DNA from: JBNJEM01 sp051745935
GTDB taxonomy: Bacteria; Planctomycetota; Planctomycetia; Pirellulales; Pirellulaceae
DNA: 29,956 nt
Reading direction: 5' to 3'
Assembly (NCBI GenBank): GCA_051745935.1
Contig: JBNJEM010000016.1
Coordinates: 1 to 29,956, forward strand
Shown: positions 16,912 to 24,009 of the stretch, piece by piece
Position numbering within the stretch: position 1 is the stretch's first letter
How the letters are laid out: each line of letters starts with the position of its first letter
Position numbers and translations under genes: made by a program
Notes under the pieces: model-generated
What the model saw: only the letters and a program-made list of their open reading frames with translations
Told to the model about the DNA's origin: nothing
Databases searched by the model: none

Positions 16912-17679
16912 CTACTGCCGCTCCTCTTCCACTCGTTTGATCCATTCGGAGACCGCTTCATCGGGCGTTTTCGTATCTTCGGGGCGCGGCTTGGCTTTCT
17001 TTTTCTGTTTCGGCAGATCGATATCGATCCAAGGACGTTTCCAACGGCGGTCGGCATGACGTTGGACCTGCTTGCGGTAATCACTGGCCCGAACCATCCC
17101 CGCATCCTCCAAATGGCCGAGAATCTCTTGCTGTTGATGTTCGTCGCCATACACCGACAGGTTCAACAGTGAGTGCTCGAACTCTTGGCTGATCAGCAAC
17201 ATTTTCCGGAGCTGTTCCCGGGCCGCCTTGGCGATGTGAGGTGAACGGATGGCGAGATTGACCCGTTCCCCGCCAGTCATCCGCTCTTTGATGCGCTGGA
17301 GCTGCCGGGCCAACTCTTGGCGACTACCGGTCGGACCGAGCACTTCCCGAACCAACACCTGGCGATCATCCGACAAGGCCTCTTGCCAGCGGTCTCGCAA
17401 CGAATGGGTCAATTCAGTATCGGGATTATACAGGTGCAGAATCAGGGACTCGCCCTCCTCGAGTCGGCAGAGTTCATCGTCGACCATCGAGCATAAATGC
17501 TCCTCACGAAAATGCCCCGCAATCCGGGCCTTGCGCGAAGAGCCATCCGGCCGTGTGATTCGCACCACCACCGAGCCTGGACGTTGATCATCCCGCTGCG
17601 ACGACGCTCGGGCATCCAAGCGATCCTCGGTGCCATGGTTCGTGTTCACGGGAGAGGATCCTGAAGATTCTTTCCACAT
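16912..17679 (-). CDS. Conserved-looking hypothetical protein
   Basis: A 255-residue soluble protein that I do not recognise. The N-terminus (1-35) is disordered. Residues about 36-115 look like beta strands with a compact domain (SVVVRITRPDGSSRKARIAG). Residues about 120-205 are helical and charged, and the C-terminus is Lys/Pro/Glu-rich (KQKKKAKPRPEDTKTPDEAV). There is no signal peptide or membrane segment. The ATG at 17677-17679 has only a weak upstream GGA. Codon use and the absence of stops over 768 bp support a real gene. It is convergent with the glycine-zipper gene and stands alone. Confidence 0.72.
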   Translation of the reverse strand: MWKESSGSSPVNTNHGTEDRLDARASSQRDDQRPGSVVVRITRPDGSSRKARIAGHFREEHLCSMVDDELCRLEEGESLILHLYNPDTELTHSLRDRWQEALSDDRQVLVREVLGPTGSRQELARQLQRIKERMTGGERVNLAIRSPHIAKAAREQLRKMLLISQEFEHSLLNLSVYGDEHQQQEILGHLEDAGMVRASDYRKQVQRHADRRWKRPWIDIDLPKQKKKAKPRPEDTKTPDEAVSEWIKRVEEERQ

Positions 17680-17807
17680 CGGTTATGTTCCACTACGGAC
17701 AAACATCATTCTGGATAACGGTTTAGCCGATCGGCGGACGTACGTCAGGCTTTCCCGCCCGGCGGGGGCCAATCGGGCGACACACGGGGGAATTCACTGC
17801 CAACCGG

Positions 17808-17829
17808 CGTCAGCCCGGCGAGGCTGACG
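17808..17829. other. Perfect 8-bp hairpin
   Basis: CGTCAGCC and GGCTGACG pair perfectly around CGGCGA. The right arm overlaps the first unit of the 17-bp tandem repeat that follows. No T run follows. It may be a decayed intergenic repeat. Confidence 0.5.
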
Positions 17830-17859
17830 TACCGGGCTGCCAGACGTACCGGGCTGCCA
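17826..17859 (+). repeat. Perfect 17-bp tandem duplication
   Basis: GACGTACCGGGCTGCCA occurs twice without a gap (17826-17842 and 17843-17859). It is short and probably a slippage product. Confidence 0.9.
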
Positions 17860-18313
17860 ACGGGGCGCGCGGCTTTGGCCCCTTGCCCGACCGTCGTTCT
17901 CTCTTGGCTGAAGCCACAGGCGCTCAGCAACGATCTACTCGGCCCATGCCATTTTACCAACGGACGTCGGGCATCCACCAGGGCCAGCGTGGGCCACTCG
18001 AACGAAATGCCACCTGCCTCAACCGCGTGGGCTCAATTGCCAGGGTCCGTGGCATTCGGCATGCAGCGGCACCCTCCCGCTCCCTTGGTCCCCGATCACC
18101 CAAATTGTGCTCATCTTTAAGCGTATCAAAAAACGCCCCATAAGGGAAACTAAATTGGTCATCTTTCGCCGGTTGGGGGGGGATCGTGCAATCCCTGGCG
18201 GAACCACTCAAAACACGGCGACCCGTCACCGGCATGGACGACCGGGCCGAGCTGCGTTATGAATGGGGGGGCGGGATGGTGCGTCTCCCCGATAGAGGTA
18301 CAGGGCCTGGCGT

Positions 18314-18420
18314 GATATATTTCAGGCGGCTGGATGTTTCCGGCTGGAAAGCCGCCCGATGCAAGCCGTTCTCCCGTTGGTCGGCCCCGCGGCGGAGAAA
18401 GTCATCCGCGACCGGTATAA
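18314..18420 (+). repeat. Family B structured repeat, copy 5
   Basis: The most regular copy. GGCGGCT (18325-18331) pairs perfectly with AGCCGCC (18350-18356), enclosing TTTCC/GGAAA. CCGAT pairs with GTCGG, and CGCGG with CCGCG. It ends CCGCGACCGGTATAA. Compared with copy 1, two G-U pairs of the first stem are Watson-Crick here. Confidence 0.88.
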
Positions 18421-18700
18421 GGCAGCATCGGATTGCAATAGCCAACGTCGCTGTGCTGCAAACGGTCCTGGAACAGGTCAAGGCTCGAGAGGCGGCTGAG
18501 CAGGGTCAGAAGAAGCCCCGAACCAATCGCTTCCAGCGGTGGGCGGCTAGTTTTCAATGGTGCTGCTCGCGGAACAAAATGGAATCAGACATACAGTCAC
18601 CGCCCAGCGACCAGCTTTTATCAGCTCATGCAAAACTCCGTCGGCCACCGCCTCATTGCTTCCGTTGCCCCGGAAAAGCTAACGGTAGAAGACAAAGAGT

Positions 18701-18786
18701 CCATAACAAGACCATGAGGAACAAAACCACGCGGATGTCCCGTAATCCAAGGGGTTTTGGAAACGGGCGATCGGTTTTGTTACGGG
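18701..18786. repeat. Family A interspersed repeat, copy 3
   Basis: CCATAACAAGACC at 18701-18713 and GGTTTTGTTACGGG at 18773-18786 flank the core GTAATCCAAGGGGTTTTGG. At 86 bp it is longer than the other copies because of an extra segment that repeats ACAAAACCA near the left end. It ends about 20 bp before the start of the esterase-like gene. Confidence 0.87.
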
Positions 18787-18805
18787 CTGAAACAGTGGGA
18801 GGGTA

Positions 18806-21229
18806 ATGAAGATGCATGATGAAGATGTCACGCGACCGGAACCGAGGATTTGGCGGGGCATTTCCCGGGTGCTCCGCCAGGAAGGGGCTCGTTGTCACGA
18901 GAGGCGAGTTGTGCCCCGCTGGCCCAGCGAGGCCGTGAAACCGACGCTTCTCGCACTGGCGATTTTAGCGGGAGTCGCCGCCCGCGTTTGGGGCCAGGCT
19001 CCCCCGTCAGGCTCATTGCCCGGTACACGGCTTTTGGAGTGGGGGGATGACATTGCCTCTCGCATGGTGGCGGGAGCGGACCGTTTCTTGCTTGAGAAGA
19101 TCGAAGCTTCCACAAGCAAGAGGGCGAAGTTGTGGGATCGTGATTGGGGTTCCCCGACGGCCTACGAATCCTCCTTGGAACCCAATCGGCGGCGACTGGC
19201 CCACATTCTTGGGGCGCGGGATTCGCGTCACGGCGTGGAATCGCTGTCGCTGGTGGGGACCACCTCGCACTCACCGGTGGTGGGCGAGAATGAGCATATT
19301 CAGGTCCGGGCGGTGCGGTGGCCGGTTGTCGGCCGGATACATGGGGAAGGCCTATTGCTGATGCCTCGGCATGGCGAACCGGTGGCGAATGTAGTTGCGA
19401 TACCCGACGCGGACCAGACGCCCGAATCCATCTGCGGGTTAATTGCGGGTGTTGAAACCGACTCGCAATTCGCTCGACGTCTGGCGGAAGCGGGATGCCG
19501 CGTTTTGGTTCCGATGCTCATTGACCGGGAGGTGCAACCGCGGAATGGGCGAGCTGAGCTGACGACGCGCGAGTATCTATACCGCAGCGCCTTTGAACTG
19601 GGCCGGCATATTATTGGGTATGAGTTACAGAAAATCCTGGCGGGCGTCGATTGGTTCGAGCATGAGGCGGGGGTGGAAGATGCGCGGATCGGCGTAATGG
19701 GGTGGGGCGAAGGTGGCATGTTGACCCTCTACGCCGCCGCGCTGGATACGCGAATCGACGTCGCGTGTGTCAGCGGCTACTTCGAACCGCGAGAAGCGAT
19801 ATGGCGGCAGCCGATCGATCGCAACGTATTTGGTCTCTTGGAACAGTTCGGGGACGCGGAACTCGCCAGCATGATCGCGCCACGGCGGTTGATCGTGGAG
19901 GCGGCTCGTGGTCCCGAGTTGACGTTGCCGCCGGGAAAGGGCGGCGCGCCGGGACGACTTGAAACACCGTCTTTGAAGGAGGTGCGTGACGAGTTCGAAC
20001 GGGCGAACCGCCTGGTGGAAAAGCTGCCTGGCGACAATCCCTTTCAGCTCGTCGTGTCAGACGACGGCGACGGTGCGTTCTTGACGGACAAAACGCTCAA
20101 GCCCTTTCTCCAGCAGCTCGTCCCGCACACACCGCTCCCCCCATCGCGTCCCGCACCCGAATATCAGGGGGATCTGGCCTATGTTGAACGCCGAGCTGAA
20201 CAACAGGCCAAAGAGATCGACCGACACAACCAATGGCTGTTGCGGGAAAGCGCGTATGTACGCGCGGATTTCATGAAAGATTTGGATACGAGCTCTTTGA
20301 AGGCATTTGAACGTTCCGTTGCAAACTATCGCACCCTATTTCGCGAACAAATCATTGGGCATTTTCCACAGCCGTTAAAGCCCGCCAACCCGCGCTCGCG
20401 GAAAGCGTACGAGTCACAAGCGTGGACGGGTCATGAAGTGGTGCTCGACGTATTTCCGGATTTGTTCGCCTACGGCATCTTGTTACTGCCTAACGATCTC
20501 CAGCCCGGCGAACGGAGGCCGGTGGTGGTGTGCCAACATGGATTGGAAGGGCGACCTCAACAGGTGGTGAAAGGCAATCATCGCGCCTATCATGACTTCG
20601 CGGCCAAGCTCGCCGAACGCGGTTTCATCACGTTCGCCCCGCAGAATCTCTATATCTTCGGTGACCGTTTCCGCACGCTGCAACGAAAAGCCAATCCGCT
20701 CAAGAAAACGCTGTTCTCACTGATGGTTCCCCAGCACCGGCGGATTGTCGATTGGCTGTCATCACTCGACGGCGTCGATCCGGATCGGATTGCGTTTTAC
20801 GGCTTGTCGTACGGTGGCAAGAGTGCCATGCGCATCCCGCCGCTGGTGGACGGTTATTGTCTGTCGATTTGCTCGGCTGATTTCAACGAATGGATCTGGA
20901 AAAACGCGTCGACGCGCGCGCCGCACAGTTATGTGTGGACGAAGGAATACGAGATTTTCGAGTTTGATTTGGGGAGCACGTTCAATTACGCGGAGATGGC
21001 GACCTTGATCGCGCCGCGCCCCTTCATGGTGGAACGAGGTCATTTCGACGGCGTCGCGCCGGATGAGAAAGTGGCGCACGAGTTCGCGAAAGTACGGCGG
21101 CTTTACGCCGCGCGGTTGGGGATCCCGGATCGGTGTGCCATTGAGTGGTTTGTCGGCCCTCACGAGATCAACGGCGAGGGCACCTTCGCGTTTCTCCACG
21201 AACACCTCGACTGGCCCGTTAAAAAGTGA
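18806..21229 (+). CDS. Tandem alpha/beta-hydrolase (acetyl-esterase-like), first domain inactive
   Basis: An 807-residue exported protein with two alpha/beta-hydrolase domains. A hydrophobic signal segment at about 46-64 (PTLLALAILAGVAARVWGQ) follows an extended N-terminus. The first domain (about 110-430) has GVMGWGEGGM where the nucleophile elbow should be: the Ser of GxSxG is Gly, so it should be inactive. The second (about 520-800) has an intact elbow FYGLSYGGKS, an Asp in RGHFDGVAPDE and a His in FVGPHEINGEG, a complete triad. The fold resembles acetylxylan-esterase or dienelactone-hydrolase relatives, so deacetylation of polysaccharide fragments is likely but not proven. GGGAGG lies 4-5 nt before the ATG. 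The downstream symporter is in the same direction and may be co-expressed. Confidence 0.86.
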   Translation: MKMHDEDVTRPEPRIWRGISRVLRQEGARCHERRVVPRWPSEAVKPTLLALAILAGVAARVWGQAPPSGSLPGTRLLEWGDDIASRMVAGADRFLLEKIEASTSKRAKLWDRDWGSPTAYESSLEPNRRRLAHILGARDSRHGVESLSLVGTTSHSPVVGENEHIQVRAVRWPVVGRIHGEGLLLMPRHGEPVANVVAIPDADQTPESICGLIAGVETDSQFARRLAEAGCRVLVPMLIDREVQPRNGRAELTTREYLYRSAFELGRHIIGYELQKILAGVDWFEHEAGVEDARIGVMGWGEGGMLTLYAAALDTRIDVACVSGYFEPREAIWRQPIDRNVFGLLEQFGDAELASMIAPRRLIVEAARGPELTLPPGKGGAPGRLETPSLKEVRDEFERANRLVEKLPGDNPFQLVVSDDGDGAFLTDKTLKPFLQQLVPHTPLPPSRPAPEYQGDLAYVERRAEQQAKEIDRHNQWLLRESAYVRADFMKDLDTSSLKAFERSVANYRTLFREQIIGHFPQPLKPANPRSRKAYESQAWTGHEVVLDVFPDLFAYGILLLPNDLQPGERRPVVVCQHGLEGRPQQVVKGNHRAYHDFAAKLAERGFITFAPQNLYIFGDRFRTLQRKANPLKKTLFSLMVPQHRRIVDWLSSLDGVDPDRIAFYGLSYGGKSAMRIPPLVDGYCLSICSADFNEWIWKNASTRAPHSYVWTKEYEIFEFDLGSTFNYAEMATLIAPRPFMVERGHFDGVAPDEKVAHEFAKVRRLYAARLGIPDRCAIEWFVGPHEINGEGTFAFLHEHLDWPVKK

Positions 21230-21252
21230 GGCGGATGTGTGCTTGAAGTGTC

Positions 21253-21289
21253 GCCCGGAAAAGTCTATCATTCATGTTCCTTTTCGGGC
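21253..21289 (+). terminator. Imperfect hairpin between esterase and symporter genes
   Basis: GCCCGGAAAAG (21253-21263) pairs with CTTTTCGGGC (21280-21289) with one bulged G. It begins 24 bp after the esterase stop. There is no T run after it, so it may weaken rather than stop transcription into the symporter gene. Confidence 0.35.
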
Positions 21290-21370
21290 CCCGGCCCCTG
21301 GAGTTTGGAATCTGGAACGGTCGGCACGTAGTTGCGTCAAATCTCCACCTTTTGGAAGAGGATATCCCTC

Positions 21371-23416
21371 ATGCCTTGTACACTTGGTGTGGCAATGAGT
21401 TTAAGTGTGCCTGACATCGTGGTGTTTGTCGGCTTTATCATCGCGGTGGTTACCACTGGCATTTTGATGAGTCGCCAGGAAAAAGACAGTGAAGGGTACT
21501 TCCTGGCAGGCCGCAGCCTGAGTTGGTGGCTGATCGGCTTCTCGTTGATTGCCGCCAACATCTCGACGGAACAGTTCGTGGGGATGTCCGGACAGGCGGC
21601 GAACTACGTGGGGATCGCCATCGCCAGTTATGAGTGGATGGCCGCGATCACCTTGGTCGTGGTGGCGTTTTTCTTCCTGCCCAAGTTTCTGCAAACGGGC
21701 ATTTATACGATCCCCGAGTTCCTGGAATACCGGTACAACGAGCTATCCCGGTCGATCATGGCTGGCTTCACCATGATCATCTACGTTTTCGTCACCATTG
21801 CGGCGGTGATCTTCTCCGGTGCGATCGTGATCGACACCTTATTCCACGGGGCGTTGGTTTTTGGGGTTCCGATTAACGTCACGACCAGCGCTTGGGGCAT
21901 TGGCATCATCGCCGCCGTTTACGTGATGAGCGGCGGGTTGAAAGCCTGTGCCTGGGCGGACCTGCTGCAGGGTTCCGCCCTGATCATCGGGGGAGGCATT
22001 ATTACATATCTGGCGTTTGATCTTCTGGGCAGCACGCCGGTAGCCGATCTTGCGGCCGGTGGAGCGGGCGCCGGCAACGAGTTGGCGGATAGTGCCAGCG
22101 GAATCGACAAATTCCTGGCATTGAACAGTGACAAGCTGCACATGGTGCTACCCATGAACGATGAGATCTTGCCGTGGACGGCCTTGGTGGTGGGGTTATG
22201 GATTCCGAACTTTTACTATTGGGGGCTCAACCAGTACATTACCCAGCGGACGTTGGCCTCGAAGAGCTTGGCCGAAGGCCAAAAAGGAGCCGTTTTCGCC
22301 GCCGCCCTCAAGTTGATCATCCCCTTCGTGATCGTGTTTCCTGGAATCGTGGCATTCAATCTATATGGCTCGCACATGGCCCAAAAGGCGGGCCAAGACG
22401 CCCAAATTCTGCAGGAATGGGAACGGTTTGAGAAGCTGAATGAAACACCGGGACAACCAAATGAAGAGGGTGAATATCTCCTGTTCGCCATTGATCAGCA
22501 GGCCGTGGAGGGAGCGGTCCCGCGGCACAAAGCCCAACAATTGGTGGACGAGTTGGAAGAAGACATCGCCGAAATGTCCGACGCGAAGTCAGACACGGAA
22601 GACGCTCAAACCCTGCAGGCAAGAATCGACGGCAAAAAACAGGTCGTGGCACATCTTGAAAACCGCGTCATGCGGCCGAAAGAAGTCGCTCGGGACGTGC
22701 AAGAATACAACCAAGCGACCACGGCTGCCGCCAAACAAGCAGGTGCCTCCACGACGAAAAAACAACTCTATTTGTGCAAGTACGACAGCGCCTTTGCTCT
22801 CCTGATTCGGGAACTCGTTCCGCAAGGCCTGCGAGGGTTCGTGTTGGCGGCGATTCTGGGCGCGGTGGTCAGCTCGCTGGCCTCCATGCTGAACTCCGCT
22901 TCCACGATATTCACCATGGACCTTTTCAGGAAGTACATCGATAAAGAAGCCTCACAAACAACCTTGGTTCTAGTGGGACGAATCTGCGTCGGAACGTTTG
23001 TGGTGATTGGATGCGTGATCGCCCCCTACTTGGCGGACCCCCAATTCAAGGGCATTTTTTCGTATATTCAGGAGTTCCAAGGGTTTATCTCGCCGGGCAT
23101 CCTCGCGGTCTTTGTTTTCGGGTTCCTGGTACGCCGAGCTCCCGGTGTATGCGGCGTGCTGGGATTGATTCTGAATCCACTGATTTACGGTGTCTTGAAA
23201 CTCGTCTTTCCCGAGCTCGCTTTCCTGGACCGGATGGCCATTTCCTTTGCCGTTTTGCTGGGGATTATGGGGATCATCACCTATCTGAAGCCATTACCGG
23301 AGCCCGTCAAGTTACCAACGATCTCGGACATAGACCTGTCATCCCCCATCACGGCCAAACTCGCGGGCGGCGCCGTCATTATCGCAACCGTGGCCCTGTA
23401 CATTATCTTCTGGTAA
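21371..23416 (+). CDS. Sodium:solute symporter (SSS family)
   Basis: A 681-residue membrane transporter, probably for a sugar or similar solute, driven by sodium. It has the SSS pattern: a first helix VVFVGFIIAVVTTGIL, then GYFLAGRSLSWWLIGFSLIA and NISTEQFVGMSGQA, and near 485 the signature segment GLRGFVLAAILGAVVSSLAS followed by MLNSASTIFTMDLF. About a dozen hydrophobic helices are visible. Residues about 333-468 are a strongly charged, coiled-coil-like insertion in one loop, which SSS proteins normally lack. The ATG at 21371 has GAGG about 11 nt upstream; an ATG at 21395 begins closer to the first helix but has no site. It follows the esterase by about 140 bp. Confidence 0.9.
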   Translation: MPCTLGVAMSLSVPDIVVFVGFIIAVVTTGILMSRQEKDSEGYFLAGRSLSWWLIGFSLIAANISTEQFVGMSGQAANYVGIAIASYEWMAAITLVVVAFFFLPKFLQTGIYTIPEFLEYRYNELSRSIMAGFTMIIYVFVTIAAVIFSGAIVIDTLFHGALVFGVPINVTTSAWGIGIIAAVYVMSGGLKACAWADLLQGSALIIGGGIITYLAFDLLGSTPVADLAAGGAGAGNELADSASGIDKFLALNSDKLHMVLPMNDEILPWTALVVGLWIPNFYYWGLNQYITQRTLASKSLAEGQKGAVFAAALKLIIPFVIVFPGIVAFNLYGSHMAQKAGQDAQILQEWERFEKLNETPGQPNEEGEYLLFAIDQQAVEGAVPRHKAQQLVDELEEDIAEMSDAKSDTEDAQTLQARIDGKKQVVAHLENRVMRPKEVARDVQEYNQATTAAAKQAGASTTKKQLYLCKYDSAFALLIRELVPQGLRGFVLAAILGAVVSSLASMLNSASTIFTMDLFRKYIDKEASQTTLVLVGRICVGTFVVIGCVIAPYLADPQFKGIFSYIQEFQGFISPGILAVFVFGFLVRRAPGVCGVLGLILNPLIYGVLKLVFPELAFLDRMAISFAVLLGIMGIITYLKPLPEPVKLPTISDIDLSSPITAKLAGGAVIIATVALYIIFW

Positions 23417-24009
23417 TCGGCCGGTTGATCAAAGTGGTAACCGTTCACGGGCAAAAAACTGGTATGGGTGGATTTTAGCGTGTCGAGTAGATTGCTGTCG
23501 TTATGACAACGACAAACGATCCCTGTGCGGTGCGGTACACAAATACGTCCACTCGGAACCCGCGCCGTATCTCGTGGCGGCTCCCGACACCTCCTAATCA
23601 ACGTCGGGAACCTGAGTCGCCTGAAGACGGCGTGCTGAGGCCCAAGCAGCCATTGCCGCTGGAGGAACACGCCAAGGTCCGCGGTAATGGACGGCAAAGA
23701 CTGTTCTTTGAATGTGCGGATTACACCGCCTTCGTACGAGTCGTCAAGGAAACCTTGCTGATCATGCCCAGGGGGATTCTCGGTTCCTCGGCCAATCCCG
23801 GACGCTCTTTTACTGAGTTTTCCATTTTCCACAACAGCGTCGTGATGCATTCAATGACGGTACCACGGTAAATACGTCTAGTTGAGTCGACACGCGGGGC
23901 GCTGGCAACTATGTTAATAGAAGTGGTGCGGAGAGTTATCGGATCGCGTGCACCCGCTATTGCCACTGGCGTTTTTTCCAACACTGGCCACGAGATAGGC
24001 TGACGCAAA
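23417..24009. other. Intergenic region with transposase relic
   Basis: About 590 bp between the symporter and the kinase. A decayed RAYT transposase fragment lies at 23662-23800 and is listed separately. No sigma-factor gene precedes the kinase, although its N-terminal zinc finger resembles anti-sigma factors. The rest shows nothing. Confidence 0.5.
23662..23800 (+). pseudogene. Relic of REP-associated tyrosine transposase (RAYT)
   Basis: The plus-strand frame reads EEHAKVRGNGRQRLFF followed by ADYTAFVRVVKETLL and PRGILG. This matches the start of the Y1 transposase domain of RAYT proteins (the usual HVxxRGNxRQxxFxxxxDYxxF segment). The next family landmark, CLMPNHxH, is not present; a similar but shifted stretch suggests frameshift and decay. 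The upstream part and the catalytic tyrosine region are missing, so it is a fragment of about 45 codons. Active RAYTs mobilise REP-like palindromic repeats, which makes it interesting beside the repeat families in this window. Confidence 0.6.

Larger units (their letters stand above)
17680..18805. other. Long intergenic region with several repeats
   Basis: About 1.1 kb holding a hairpin (17808-17829), a 17-bp tandem duplication (17826-17859), family B copy 5 (18314-18420) and family A copy 3 (18701-18786). Between them, a minus-strand frame at 17954-18235 reads partly like protein but has no recognisable domain or start signal. Otherwise nothing is supported. Confidence 0.5.

Noticed and set aside
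17954..18235. Minus-strand gene fragment
   Set aside because: Part of it looks protein-like, but no family is recognisable and the region is repeat-rich.
18186..18806. Plus-strand open frame of about 206 codons
   Set aside because: It runs through both family B copy 5 and family A copy 3 and has no start signal.
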